64,000 bases of DNA from Chitinophagales bacterium (GCA_041392475.1 JAWKLZ010000002.1:620001-684000), one strand, 5' to 3'. Numbered from the stretch's first letter, positions 26,546 to 37,109 are shown. Notes: a model not told the origin generated them from the letters alone. A program made the numbers and translations.

Positions 26546-27073
26546 ATGGGATTGATTTCATTTGTAAAAAATGCTGGTGCCAAATTATTCGGTCGTAAAA
26601 AAGCGGAAGAAGCACCCAAAGAAACAACAACTCAAAAAACTGCTGAAGAACTACAAGCTGAACACAATGCTCAGAAAGCAGTTGAACTCGAAAACTTGGT
26701 GAGAGGTTTAGGTCTTGAAGTAAGTGATTTGTACATTGAAGTAAACGATGATGTAGCAACTGTTCACGGCAGCACAACTACTCAAGCTGAGAAAGAAAAA
26801 GTAGTTTTGGCTGTTGGTAATGTAGAGGGAATAGCAAGTGTTGATGACAACCTTACCGTTGAAAAAGGCGAAGAAGCTGAAACAACTTCTCACGAGATTC
26901 CTGCAAACTACCACACAGTAGTAAAAGGTGATACCCTTAGCAAAATCGCAAAACACTACTACGGCAATGCTATGAAATATCCTGCTATTTTTGAAGCAAA
27001 CAAGCCAATGTTGAAAGATCCTAACTTGATTTATCCTGGTCAAGTGCTTCGTATTCCTACTTTGGATGCATAA
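26546..27073 (+). CDS. BON and LysM domain protein (Kbp/YgaU-like)
   Basis: 175 residues without a signal peptide. A charged lead (1-45) precedes a BON domain (about 50-112, with VHGSTTTQAEKEKVVLAVGN and VDDNLTV) and a C-terminal LysM domain (about 121-173, YHTVVKGDTLSKIAKHYYG...IYPGQVLRIP). The arrangement is that of E. coli Kbp (YgaU), a cytoplasmic potassium-binding protein, and the length is similar. A potassium role here is inference from that homology. It is monocistronic, with a promoter candidate upstream and a strong terminator downstream. Confidence 0.9.
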   Translation: MGLISFVKNAGAKLFGRKKAEEAPKETTTQKTAEELQAEHNAQKAVELENLVRGLGLEVSDLYIEVNDDVATVHGSTTTQAEKEKVVLAVGNVEGIASVDDNLTVEKGEEAETTSHEIPANYHTVVKGDTLSKIAKHYYGNAMKYPAIFEANKPMLKDPNLIYPGQVLRIPTLDA

Positions 27074-27168
27074 GGTTTCATTGATTGGAAATCAGTAAAG
27101 GGTGCTTGGTTTTAATTCAAACCCACACCACAGCTTTTTCCATTCCAATAATAAAAGCAATAACAACA

Positions 27169-27204
27169 AAACCCCCAATGTCTATTCGATGGCATTGGGG
27201 GTTT
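27169..27204 (+). terminator. Intrinsic terminator after the BON-LysM gene
   Basis: A 12-bp perfect stem (AAACCCCCAATG at 27169-27180 with 27193-27204), a 12-nt loop and then GCTTTTTA. Confidence 0.85.
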
Positions 27205-27308
27205 GCTTTTTATGTACACCTCAAAACTTCAATGATTTAAAAATACTACACAAAGCAGCATTTTTTGAAGTATAGCGGTCTATCTAAAAAACGGTAAACC
27301 AATCAAAA

Positions 27309-30227
27309 ATGAAATACCTACTACTCTTATTCGCTGCGTTGCTTCCTTCAATGTTTGCACTTGCCCAAATCGAATACATCAATGCTCCACCCATTGATGC
27401 CGAAATATTTGTCCAACGACTGACAGGGAATGGAGTGCAAGTCTTCAATGCCGAATTGATGTGCCCAGATAAAGCATCAGGCTTTTTTAAGAATGGTGAC
27501 AGCACAAATTTAGGAATGAAAAGTGGCATTGTATTGACCACAGGAAGTACAGAGATCGCTTTTGATCCCAATACGGTTGGAAATGCAGGTGTGAATAATG
27601 GAGGACCAGGATATGCTCCACTTGAAGACTGGCCAAATGGTTACAATGGCACTTTCAATGCCTGTGTTTTGGAGTTTGACTTTGTTCCTTATGATGATTC
27701 AATCAACTTGAATTACATTTTTGGCTCAGAAGAATATCCCGAATATGTGGGTAGTTCATTCAACGATATATTTGGAATACTCATTCAGGGTTTGCCCGAA
27801 TATCCAGAAAATATGTCTATAATCCAAAAAAATATCGCCATTATTCCCACTTCTCCTGGCATAAATGTGGCCATCAATTTTTTGAATTTTGCAAGCTATA
27901 GCCAATTTTATCAGGAAAACACAGACGACCCATACATTCAATACGATGGACAAACCGTTCGCCTGCCTGCAAAAGCAAAGGTCACTCCCTGCAATACCTA
28001 CCACCTAAGTATTGCCATAGCGGATGTAAGCGATGGGATTTACGATTCAGGTTTGTTCCTTGAAGAAGGTAGTTTTAGCAGCAAAATTCCCCAAGTTGTA
28101 TCCGCATCAAGTAATTTCGATGAAAATATCCATACCATTTTTGAAGGAGGCTCGGAAGGTATTTTCACCTTTGCGGTTGATAACTTGCATCCTGCAGGAG
28201 AGTTATTTCCAATCGTTACAACACCTCTTGGAAACAAAACGTTTGATTTGGTTTTGGGCGGAACAGCAACAATCTTTGAAGATTATACCTTGGATACAGA
28301 GAATCTTATTTTTTATCCAAAGGAAGAAGACCATACTATTCTTTTTCCAGAGCAAGCTACTCAACAATTGAAAGTAACACCGATTGCAGACAACATCGAG
28401 GAAGAAGCAGAATACCTCACGATTGGCTTTTACTCCAATTGCAGCCAACAGTATCTTTCCATTGATACGCTTTGGATTGAAGACCCTTTGCAAACGGGTA
28501 TTGAAGAAGGAGGAACGATTTGTATAGGAGAGAGTTTCCAGCTTTCTGTTTTTGGAGGAGACGAAAACATGACCTATCAGTGGACTCCTTCCGAAACGTT
28601 GGACAATCCTACCATTGCCAATCCGATTGCAAGCCCTACCGAAACAACCACTTATATAGTGACAGTCACAGGGGAAAATGGCTACGAAGCCCAACATGGT
28701 GTTACCATATACGTATCGGAAGAAGCGCTGGCAAACCTAACGGCTTCATCCAATTCAGTATGCCCTTTTAATGCTGCCGTTTTATCCGTACCTCCCTATC
28801 AACCCAATTATACCTACACTTTTTACAACGAGAATGGAGACATTATTGCAGAAACTAATTTTTTACAAATACTGGTCTATCCCGAAATAACAACAACCTA
28901 TACTGTGGTTGTAACCAACAGCGAAGGTTGCACCGCAACAGACGAAATCACCATTGAAGTAGAAGACCTTCAACTCGAATTAGCCGAAAATTTCATCGTT
29001 TGTGAAAACGAAGTCCTCTCGCTTCAAACCCTTCCCGACCTACCCAATGTTTCGTATGAATGGACTCCGAGCATTGGACTAAGTGATTCTCATACTGCAA
29101 ACCCTACCATTACCACCACAGAAACAAGAACTTACACACTTACCACCATTTCAACTTTGGGCTGTATGGACACCATCCAAACGACCATTGAAGTAGCCGA
29201 AGACTGCGTTTACCCAGGCGATGCCGACGACAATGGCAAGGTCAATATGTTCGATTTGTTTGCGATTGGACAACATTTTGGCAAAAGTGGATTTGCTCGA
29301 AATACTATCAGCAACAAGTGGCAGGGCTTTGGCGTGTATGATTGGAGTGAAACACAGGCGAATGGCAAGAATATCAAATACATAGACTGCAATGGCGATG
29401 GTGAGATTGGCTTCAAAGATACGGTGGCCTTGGTGTATAATTTTGACCTACACCAAAAAAGTGGCGGTTTTACCAAAGGCGTTTTGGGCGACCCCGAACT
29501 GCAATTCATCCCCAATTTTGAAGTGATTGGCGCAGGTAAAACTTTAGAATTGGAGGTGTGGATAGGCAGCGACGAAAATCCTGTGAGTGATTTGTATGCC
29601 ATTGCTTTTGAGACGTTTTTTGATACCCATCTGATAGATGGAAACGCTATATCAATGGATTACAAGGGTAGCGGTTTGGGAACAGTTGGTGTGGATTTGT
29701 TGACAACAAGTTGGGTCAATGAAGTCAGTGGCCGTATCAATGTGTCCATGTCTAAAATAGGTGGTCAAGGAATAACAGGCAAAATATATCTTCTGACCAT
29801 CCGCATGAAAACCCAAGATATTATCGGCTCTGAAAATTTCTCCTTCAATATCACCGATTTTGGAGCGACTCATTCCGATGAAGAAGAAATATTGGTGAAT
29901 GTGGACAACACGCCTACGATTGAGGTGAATCCCGAAATCGTTGGCATTGAAGCCCTCTCTGCTGCTCTGCCTTACCAATTGTACCCTTCTTTCACCCAAG
30001 ATGGTTTCTATTTGAACTACACACTTCAAAAAAATCCGTCCATTCAAGTCACCCTATTTGATTTATCAGGCCAGCAACTGGGGATTGTATGGCAGCGAAA
30101 GGAATCGAGTTTGGGCAGTTTTCAGCAATATATTGACCTGAAGGAAAGGAACTTAGCTGCGGGAGTGTATCTTATTGAAGTGCAGATAGAAGGAAGGACA
30201 TATCGGGAGAAAATCGTGTTTTATTGA
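27309..30227 (+). CDS. Choice-of-anchor-L surface protein with dockerin-like and type A sorting regions (paralogue 1)
   Basis: 972 residues with a signal peptide (1-19, ALAQ). Residues about 25-260 are the choice-of-anchor L domain (LMCPDKASGFF, NLNYIFGSEEYPEYVGSSFNDIFG). A Calx-beta-like region and Ig/PKD-type repeats with WTPS motifs follow to about 640. Then come two EF-hand/dockerin-like loops, DADDNGKVNMFDLFAIG and DCNGDGEIGFKDTVAL, a cohesin-like domain, and a C-terminal T9SS type A sorting domain (YPSFTQDGFYL to EKIVFY). It should be exported by the type IX system and attached to or shed from the surface. The last 1302 nt match paralogue 2 without gaps. Confidence 0.88.
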   Translation: MKYLLLLFAALLPSMFALAQIEYINAPPIDAEIFVQRLTGNGVQVFNAELMCPDKASGFFKNGDSTNLGMKSGIVLTTGSTEIAFDPNTVGNAGVNNGGPGYAPLEDWPNGYNGTFNACVLEFDFVPYDDSINLNYIFGSEEYPEYVGSSFNDIFGILIQGLPEYPENMSIIQKNIAIIPTSPGINVAINFLNFASYSQFYQENTDDPYIQYDGQTVRLPAKAKVTPCNTYHLSIAIADVSDGIYDSGLFLEEGSFSSKIPQVVSASSNFDENIHTIFEGGSEGIFTFAVDNLHPAGELFPIVTTPLGNKTFDLVLGGTATIFEDYTLDTENLIFYPKEEDHTILFPEQATQQLKVTPIADNIEEEAEYLTIGFYSNCSQQYLSIDTLWIEDPLQTGIEEGGTICIGESFQLSVFGGDENMTYQWTPSETLDNPTIANPIASPTETTTYIVTVTGENGYEAQHGVTIYVSEEALANLTASSNSVCPFNAAVLSVPPYQPNYTYTFYNENGDIIAETNFLQILVYPEITTTYTVVVTNSEGCTATDEITIEVEDLQLELAENFIVCENEVLSLQTLPDLPNVSYEWTPSIGLSDSHTANPTITTTETRTYTLTTISTLGCMDTIQTTIEVAEDCVYPGDADDNGKVNMFDLFAIGQHFGKSGFARNTISNKWQGFGVYDWSETQANGKNIKYIDCNGDGEIGFKDTVALVYNFDLHQKSGGFTKGVLGDPELQFIPNFEVIGAGKTLELEVWIGSDENPVSDLYAIAFETFFDTHLIDGNAISMDYKGSGLGTVGVDLLTTSWVNEVSGRINVSMSKIGGQGITGKIYLLTIRMKTQDIIGSENFSFNITDFGATHSDEEEILVNVDNTPTIEVNPEIVGIEALSAALPYQLYPSFTQDGFYLNYTLQKNPSIQVTLFDLSGQQLGIVWQRKESSLGSFQQYIDLKERNLAAGVYLIEVQIEGRTYREKIVFY
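28926..30227 (+). repeat. 1.3-kb direct repeat, copy 1 (3' end of paralogue 1)
   Basis: Colinear with 34063-35364 at a constant offset of 5137 nt and no net indel. Roughly 10 percent of the 433 encoded residues differ, with differences concentrated in the patch about 29560-29800. Confidence 0.9.
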
Positions 30228-30270
30228 TTTCAGAAAATGCTCATTTTGCTAAACAAAGAACCACCAAAGT

Positions 30271-33200
30271 ATGAAAAAAATACTACTTATATTGACCGTT
30301 TTGTTTCCTTCAATGTTTGTCCTTGCTCAAATCGAACATACAAATGCGCCGCCTTTGGATGCCGAAACATTTGCACAGCGATTGATGGGCAATGGCATAG
30401 ACATTTTCAATGCCCAGATGATGTGTCCAGACAGTGCCTCGGGCTTTTTTTGGAACGGCAGCACAACCAATTTGGGCATGGAAAGCGGAATCATTCTGAC
30501 CACAGGAAAGGCAGAAATAGCTTTTCATGCGAATACGGTTGGCAGTGCAGGCATAGACAACGGTGGACCTGGATATGCTCCACTTGAAGAATTTCCAAAT
30601 GCTTACAATGGCACTTTCAATGCCTGTGTTTTGGAGTTCGATTTTATACCTTATGGCAATGAAATCACGTTGAATTATATTTTTGGCTCAGAAGAATACC
30701 CCGAATATGTGGGGAGTTCATTCAACGATATATTTGCGATTTTGATGGAAGGTTTGCCTGAATATCCTGCAAATATGTCCACAATAGAAAAAAATATTGC
30801 ATATATTCCAACATATCCTCTTACTCAATACATAATATGTGGCATTAATTTTTTAAACTTTGGTAGTTTTTCAAATCTTTACCAACCCAATATAATTGAC
30901 CCCTATCTTCAATACGATGGACAAACCGTTCGCCTGCCTGCTCATGCAGAGGTAACTCCCTGCAATACGTACCACATCACCTTTGCCATCTCAGATGTGA
31001 GTGATGGCATTTACGATTCGGGTTTGTTCCTTGAAGAAAACAGTTTGGAGAGTAATATCCCTCAACTTCAATCCGTTGCAACGGACATAGATGAACACAA
31101 TCGGCATCTTGTAGAAAATTGCAGTGAAGGAATCGCAACCGTTTCACTCAGTTTTGCACCCTTAAATGAATACCGTTTGCCCATTACAAAAAACATTGAA
31201 GAAAACCTTGATTTTCAACTGGTATTAGGAGGAACAGCTACACTGATGGAGGATTTTTTGCTATTGGAGGAAGAGCTTATTTTTTCTGGAAGGGAAGATG
31301 ATAGCCCTCTTTTTCCCGAAAAACCTGTTCAAGAATTGCGAATCATCCCTATTGCCGACAACATTGAAGAAGAAACCGAATACATCACCATAGGCATTTA
31401 TTTGCCTTGTAGCGAAACCTATTCTTCAATGGATACGCTTTGGTTGGAAGATGAATTGAAGGCCTCGATCATTGAAAACATTGACATTTGTGAAGCCAAT
31501 GAAGTTCCATTGTGGGCTTCGGGAGGCAACGAATACCATTGGTTTCCTGCTGATTACCTCGATTGTACGGACTGCCCCAACCCCACTGCAACAATTACGC
31601 ATGACATGACTTATTTCGTAAACATCGAAAAGTCAGGCTGCATGGAACAGAAATCGGTCAGCATTTTCATAGACGAAAATCTTAATTCCGCCTTTTTGGA
31701 AGAAGAAACAACGACTTGTTTCGACCAAAATATCACCTTGAAGGCTTCGGGAGGATTGTCTTATGAATGGCAAGGAATAGGAGGTGCTTCAACAAGTAAT
31801 TTGAGCTGTACCGATTGTGCTACCCCTATTTTCAGTCCACCTACTTCAATAGGTGATTATGTGTATTCGGTGCGAATCAGTAGTGGCGGCGAAGACTGCG
31901 AAAAAACATTGACCACTACCATTCACGTTGAGCATACAGAATTAAATGTAAGTGCAAATCCAAGTAGTATCTGCAAAGGTCAAACAGCCGTATTGACTGC
32001 AAGTGGAAATGCAGAAAGTTATGTGTGGCAAAACAGTTTGGGGGAAATCATTGCCAATACATCCAGTATTGAAGTGAACCCCGAATCTGACGAGACTTAT
32101 ACCGTCAGTACGCAAGGGGTGTTTTGCGCTCTTACTGAAACGATACAATTGGAAGTGTGTCAATTAGATGCCATAATTGAAGCCTCTGATGAATTTATTT
32201 GCAAGGGTGACAGCGTTACAATCACTGCAATGGGTGACGGCAACCATACTTGGCTGGATAGTGACAATAATTTTCTTGGCACAGGCAATGAACTGATTGT
32301 CAGTCCCATTGTCAATACGGTCTATCAATTGGTGGCAATGCAAAATGAATTTGCAGATACGTCCAGTATTCTCATTGCTGTTGAACCAACGATGGGAATA
32401 CAGGTATTTCCCGAACATCCAGTGATTTGCGAAACCCAAGAAAGTGTTCTCTTAGAAATTGTAAACCCCATTGAAGGAGTGGTTTACGAATGGGAGGAAA
32501 GTGAGGATTTGGAGATTTTGGGTACAACGGGAATCTTTGCCCTTGCTTATCCAAGTTCTGATAAAACCTATAAGGTTCACGCTATATCACCCGCAGGATG
32601 TTTGCTGTCTCAAGAAGTGATGGTAAGCGTTGGAGGGCAAGAACTGCAAATCACCGTAGATGCGCCATCAGTAGTTTGTATAGACTTGGAAAATCCTTTT
32701 CCTTTTATGATTCATGCTTATGGCGCAGAAAAATATACATGGACTCCAATTGGGGGAGGAATTATCGCTAACAGTGGATCGAGTCAAGCTATTTTTATAC
32801 CCAATCCTGCCAATAACGAAATTATCTATACTGTCACTGGAACAAGTACGGATGGTATGTGTATAGGTTCAGCGGAGTTTCAAATTAAAGTAGTCGATGC
32901 ACCAAAAGTATCGGTCGAAGTGTCGGGAGTTTGCGAAGGAGAAACAATAGTCTTGGAAGCCATCATTGAAGGAGGTGGTGAAAATTTTGAATATGAATGG
33001 TCTCCTGTTACTGGTTTGAGCAATCCAAATAGCCGTACCACAAGTGTAATGATTGACCAACCAATGACTTATACTTTAGCAGTTCGAAACACAGATTTGG
33101 GATGTGAAACGATAGAAACTGTAGAGGTGGCTTTTGGAAAAGTCGTTGCGCTTTCTCCAACATTTCAGCAAATTTGTGAGGCAGGTGAAATGGTGTCTTT

Positions 33201-35364
33201 TTCTGTTGATGGTGGTATAGATGCAACTTACCAATGGACAGACCCAAATGGAAACATGCTTCCAAATACAACGGGTGATTTAGAAACAATGGATTCCGTA
33301 TCAGGCATTTATACGGTGAATGTAACTACTTTGCAGGGATGTGAAGAAGTGATTAATTTTGAGGTGATGCTTAGAGAATTACCTGATGTTTCTGCTTCTA
33401 CCGATTTTGTAGCAGTCTGCAAAGGCGATACTGTGCGCTTAGAACTCAGTGGAGCATTGACCTACGAGTTGACCGAAAACAATGGACTGCCCTTTGAAGC
33501 CATTTATCTGTCTGATAATGAGGTGGAAATAGTGACAGAAAGTGATTTGGAATTGAGCATTGTGGGAACAGATGAATTTGGTTGTAGTGGCGTTTTTGTT
33601 ACAAATATTGAGTTACTGAATGAACCAACAAGTGTGAAAGATGGAGGTTTTATCTGTTTTGGTGACAGTATAGAACTTTCAGCAGAAGGAGGAGAAGGTG
33701 CAACGTATATGTGGACTCCTACGACTTCTTTAAACAATCCAAACATAGCCAATCCTATTGCAAATCCTAATGAATCAATTGTTTACATGGTTTCTATCAT
33801 AGACAAAAATGGCTGTACATCTGAACACACTGCCACTGTGATTGTCTCGGAGGAAGTAGTAGCAGATTTAACCGCAAATCCTAATGTGATTTGTACAGAA
33901 GGGGCGAATAAGCCAGTTGTAATGAAGGTAGCCTTCCATACGAACTACTCCTACACTTTCTACAACGAGAATGGCGATACAATTGCACAAAACCACACTG
34001 GTCAAACTATTGTAATTCCTTCATCCACAACAACTTACAGCGTAATAGTGACAAACAATAGCGGTTGCACCGCAACAGACGAAATCACCATTGAAGTAGA
34101 AGACCTTCAACTCGAATTAGCCGAAAATTTCATCGTTTGTGAAAACGAAGTCCTCTCGCTTCAAACCCTTCCCGACCTACCCAATGTTTCGTATGAATGG
34201 ACTCCGAGCATTGGACTGAATGATTCTCATACTGCAAACCCTACCATTACCACCACAGAAACAAGAACTTACACCCTTACCACCATTTCAACTTTGGGCT
34301 GTATGGACACCATCCAAACGACCATTGAAGTAGCCGAAGACTGCGTTTACCCAGGCGATGCCGACGACAATGGCAAGGTGAATATGTTTGATTTGTTTGC
34401 GATTGGACAACATTTTGGCAAAAGTGGATTTGCCCGAAACAGCATCAGCAACAAGTGGCAGGGCTTTGGCGTGTATGATTGGAATGGAATACAAACAAAT
34501 GGCAAGAATATCAAATACATAGACTGCAATGGCGATGGTGAAATTGGCTTCAAAGATACGGTGGCCTTGGTGTATAATTTTGACCTGCACCAAAAAAGCG
34601 GTGGTTTTACCAAAGGCGTTTTGGGCGACCCCGAACTGCAATTCATCCCCAATTTTGAGGTGATTGGCGTGGGTGAAACTTTGGAATTGGAGGTGTGGAT
34701 AGGGAGCAACGAAAATCCTGTAAATGATTTGTATGCCATTGCTTTTGAAACTTTCTTCAATACAAACCTGATAGATGCAGGTTCTATTTCAATGGATTAC
34801 ACAGCAAGTGATATGGGAACAGTTGGCGTGGATTTGTTGGCAGTAGATTTGGTGAATGAATCAACAGGACGTATCAATGTTTCGATGGCAAAAATTGACC
34901 CTCCTGGCTTATCGGGTCGTTTGTATCTCTTGACCATCCGCATGAAAACCCAAGATATTATCAACTCCGAAAATTTCTCCTTCAATATCACTGATTTTGG
35001 AGCGACCAATTCGAATTCAAATGAACTTTTGGTGAATGTGGACAACACGCCTACGATTGAGGTGAATCCCGAAATCGTTGGTATTGAAGCCCTCTCTACT
35101 TCAATTCCTTACCAATTGTACCCTTCTTTCACCCAAGATGGTTTCTATTTGAACTACACACTTCAAAAAAAACCATCTGTTCAAGTCACCTTATTTGACT
35201 TCTCTGGGCGACAATTGGGGATATTGTGTCGACAAACTGAATCGAGTTTGGGCAGTTTTCAGCAATATATTGACTTGAAGGAAAGGAACTTAGCTGCAGG
35301 AGTGTATCTTATTGAAGTGAAAGTGGAAGGAAGGACGTATCGGGAGAAAATCGTGCTTTATTAA
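30271..35364 (+). CDS. Giant choice-of-anchor-L surface protein with multiple Ig-like repeats and type A sorting domain (paralogue 2)
   Basis: 1697 residues. The signal peptide, choice-of-anchor L domain, Calx-beta-like region, dockerin-like loops, cohesin-like domain and T9SS type A sorting domain follow the same order as in paralogue 1. The difference is a far longer middle part (about 390-1270) with some nine Ig/PKD-type repeats of 75-95 residues, many opening with a C-x-G/E-x-x-x-x-L motif. The N-terminal domain has diverged, while the C-terminal 433 residues are nearly identical to paralogue 1. The gap between the two genes is 43 nt, so they are probably cotranscribed. Likely a stalk-like adhesin; the ligand is unknown. 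Confidence 0.88.
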   Translation: MKKILLILTVLFPSMFVLAQIEHTNAPPLDAETFAQRLMGNGIDIFNAQMMCPDSASGFFWNGSTTNLGMESGIILTTGKAEIAFHANTVGSAGIDNGGPGYAPLEEFPNAYNGTFNACVLEFDFIPYGNEITLNYIFGSEEYPEYVGSSFNDIFAILMEGLPEYPANMSTIEKNIAYIPTYPLTQYIICGINFLNFGSFSNLYQPNIIDPYLQYDGQTVRLPAHAEVTPCNTYHITFAISDVSDGIYDSGLFLEENSLESNIPQLQSVATDIDEHNRHLVENCSEGIATVSLSFAPLNEYRLPITKNIEENLDFQLVLGGTATLMEDFLLLEEELIFSGREDDSPLFPEKPVQELRIIPIADNIEEETEYITIGIYLPCSETYSSMDTLWLEDELKASIIENIDICEANEVPLWASGGNEYHWFPADYLDCTDCPNPTATITHDMTYFVNIEKSGCMEQKSVSIFIDENLNSAFLEEETTTCFDQNITLKASGGLSYEWQGIGGASTSNLSCTDCATPIFSPPTSIGDYVYSVRISSGGEDCEKTLTTTIHVEHTELNVSANPSSICKGQTAVLTASGNAESYVWQNSLGEIIANTSSIEVNPESDETYTVSTQGVFCALTETIQLEVCQLDAIIEASDEFICKGDSVTITAMGDGNHTWLDSDNNFLGTGNELIVSPIVNTVYQLVAMQNEFADTSSILIAVEPTMGIQVFPEHPVICETQESVLLEIVNPIEGVVYEWEESEDLEILGTTGIFALAYPSSDKTYKVHAISPAGCLLSQEVMVSVGGQELQITVDAPSVVCIDLENPFPFMIHAYGAEKYTWTPIGGGIIANSGSSQAIFIPNPANNEIIYTVTGTSTDGMCIGSAEFQIKVVDAPKVSVEVSGVCEGETIVLEAIIEGGGENFEYEWSPVTGLSNPNSRTTSVMIDQPMTYTLAVRNTDLGCETIETVEVAFGKVVALSPTFQQICEAGEMVSFSVDGGIDATYQWTDPNGNMLPNTTGDLETMDSVSGIYTVNVTTLQGCEEVINFEVMLRELPDVSASTDFVAVCKGDTVRLELSGALTYELTENNGLPFEAIYLSDNEVEIVTESDLELSIVGTDEFGCSGVFVTNIELLNEPTSVKDGGFICFGDSIELSAEGGEGATYMWTPTTSLNNPNIANPIANPNESIVYMVSIIDKNGCTSEHTATVIVSEEVVADLTANPNVICTEGANKPVVMKVAFHTNYSYTFYNENGDTIAQNHTGQTIVIPSSTTTYSVIVTNNSGCTATDEITIEVEDLQLELAENFIVCENEVLSLQTLPDLPNVSYEWTPSIGLNDSHTANPTITTTETRTYTLTTISTLGCMDTIQTTIEVAEDCVYPGDADDNGKVNMFDLFAIGQHFGKSGFARNSISNKWQGFGVYDWNGIQTNGKNIKYIDCNGDGEIGFKDTVALVYNFDLHQKSGGFTKGVLGDPELQFIPNFEVIGVGETLELEVWIGSNENPVNDLYAIAFETFFNTNLIDAGSISMDYTASDMGTVGVDLLAVDLVNESTGRINVSMAKIDPPGLSGRLYLLTIRMKTQDIINSENFSFNITDFGATNSNSNELLVNVDNTPTIEVNPEIVGIEALSTSIPYQLYPSFTQDGFYLNYTLQKKPSVQVTLFDFSGRQLGILCRQTESSLGSFQQYIDLKERNLAAGVYLIEVKVEGRTYREKIVLY
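34063..35364 (+). repeat. 1.3-kb direct repeat, copy 2 (3' end of paralogue 2)
   Basis: Partner of 28926-30227; see that entry. The upstream Ig-repeat regions of the two genes are much less alike, so identity drops sharply at the 5' edge of the block. Confidence 0.9.
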
Positions 35365-35374
35365 GGGTATTTAA

Positions 35375-36925
35375 CTACCCCGCCCAATTCTCTCGATCTA
35401 AAGTCCGAAACTGAATTGCCTCTGCAATATGCTCAAAAGTGATGTTCTCCTCCCCTGCCAAATCTGCAATCGTGCGGGATACCTTCAAAATACGGTCGTA
35501 AGCACGAGCAGACAAACCCAGTTTTTCCATTGCAGCCTTGATAAGATTTTGGCTAAGGTTGTCAATTTTGCAGACCTTTCGCACCATGTTAGCAGGCATT
35601 TGAGCATTTGCATGAATACCTTTGAGGGATTCAAAACGTGCGCCTTGCAGTTCTCTCGCTTTCACCACCCGTTCTCGAATGACCTCACTTTTTTCGCCCT
35701 CCTTTTCACTCGACAGTTCTTCAAACGACACAGGCGTAACTTCCACATGCAGGTCAATTCGGTCTAAAAGTGGCCCCGAAATTTTGCTCAAGTATTTTTG
35801 GACAATGCCGGGAGCGCAAACACAATCTTTCTCAGGATGGTTGTAGTAGCCACAGGGACAGGGATTCATCGAAGCAATCAACATGAAATTGGCGGGGTAA
35901 TCCACCGACATCCTTGCCCTCGAAATCGTCACCTTTCTATCCTCCATCGGCTGCCGCAATACCTCCAGTACTGCTCGATTGAATTCAGGTAGTTCATCCA
36001 AAAACAAAACCCCATTGTGCGCCAACGAAATTTCACCAGGCTGAGGATTACCTCCCCCACCCACCAAAGCAGCATAGCTAATCGTATGGTGAGGAGAGCG
36101 AAACGGGCGAGCCGCAATCAGTGACGTATTGGAAGGCAGTTTACCTGCCACAGAATGTATCTTGGTGGTTTCAAGAGCTTCATGCAACGACAAGGGAGGA
36201 AGAATACCAGGCAGCCGCTTTGCCAACATGGTTTTTCCTGCCCCAGGAGGTCCTATCAAAATGACATTGTGACCACCAACGGCTGCAATTTCCAAGGCAC
36301 GCTTGATGTTTTTTTGTCCTTTTACATCCGAAAAATTGAAAAGGGTATCATCCGAATTGTTTTTAAATTCATCTCTCGTATCTATCACAATCGGCTCTAA
36401 AACAATAGTTCCCATGATAAAATCCACCACTTCCGAAATATGCTCCACCCCATACACCTCCAAGTCATTGACAATCGCCGCTTCTCGAGCATTTTGTTTG
36501 GGCAGTATAAACCCTTTGAATTTTTCCTTTCTGGCACGAATCGCAATCGGCAATGCACCTCTGATAGGACGAAGAGAACCATCCAAAGCCAATTCGCCCA
36601 TAATGATGTATTTTTCAATATCTTCTGCGGGATTTTTGAATTGATTGCTCGCTGCCATGATGCTGATAGCGATGGTCAGGTCATAAGCAGAGCCTTCTTT
36701 GCGGATGTCAGCGGGGGCGAGATTGGCAACGATTTTTTGGCGAGGCATACGGTAGCCATTGTTTTTCAAGGCGGCTTCAATACGGTGTTGTCCTTCTTTG
36801 ACCGCAGCATCGGGAAGCCCTACAAAGAAATAATGCGGCTGCCCTCCATCTACATTTACTTCCACTTTTATCAATGTCGCATTGACACCGTGAACTGCGC
36901 CTCCATGCGTTTTTGCTAAGCCCAT
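35375..36925 (-). CDS. comM: YifB/ComM family Mg-chelatase-like AAA ATPase
   Basis: 516 residues, the standard length. The order is an N-terminal Lon-substrate-like (ChlI) domain (about 1-165, with VEVNVDGGQPHYFFVGLPDAAVKE), an AAA+ core (about 190-380, Walker A GPPGAGKT and Walker B LFLDELPEF) and a C-terminal helical Mg_chelatase_C domain after a C-x-C-G-x4-H-x4-C cysteine cluster. The orthologue ComM is a bidirectional branch-migration helicase that extends heteroduplex during natural transformation. Whether this strain is transformable is not shown here. It converges with the adhesin pair. Confidence 0.93.
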   Translation of the reverse strand: MGLAKTHGGAVHGVNATLIKVEVNVDGGQPHYFFVGLPDAAVKEGQHRIEAALKNNGYRMPRQKIVANLAPADIRKEGSAYDLTIAISIMAASNQFKNPAEDIEKYIIMGELALDGSLRPIRGALPIAIRARKEKFKGFILPKQNAREAAIVNDLEVYGVEHISEVVDFIMGTIVLEPIVIDTRDEFKNNSDDTLFNFSDVKGQKNIKRALEIAAVGGHNVILIGPPGAGKTMLAKRLPGILPPLSLHEALETTKIHSVAGKLPSNTSLIAARPFRSPHHTISYAALVGGGGNPQPGEISLAHNGVLFLDELPEFNRAVLEVLRQPMEDRKVTISRARMSVDYPANFMLIASMNPCPCGYYNHPEKDCVCAPGIVQKYLSKISGPLLDRIDLHVEVTPVSFEELSSEKEGEKSEVIRERVVKARELQGARFESLKGIHANAQMPANMVRKVCKIDNLSQNLIKAAMEKLGLSARAYDRILKVSRTIADLAGEENITFEHIAEAIQFRTLDRENWAG

Positions 36926-37038
36926 AGTAGTTTGTACTTGGTTTTGGTTTTTTGTTATTGTATCTAAATTGGATTAAAGATAGGAATTTTGTGCATATTT
37001 CTAAGAGGAAAAATTTAGGATTGTTTCTACAAAATAAA

Positions 37039-37071
37039 AAGTGCCTACTTTTTCATTCAAAGTAGGCACTT
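37039..37071 (-). terminator. Intrinsic terminator downstream of the 37110-37580 gene
   Basis: A 13-bp perfect stem (37039-37051 with 37059-37071), a 7-nt loop, then TTTTATTTTG on the minus strand. Confidence 0.85.
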
Positions 37072-37109
37072 GGATTAAGCAGTGGTCTTTTTCACTTATT
37101 GGTTTATAG

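Noticed and set aside
26307..26555. 82-codon plus-strand frame upstream of the BON-LysM gene
   Set aside because: No homology-like pattern, overlaps the promoter candidate and the true start at 26546.
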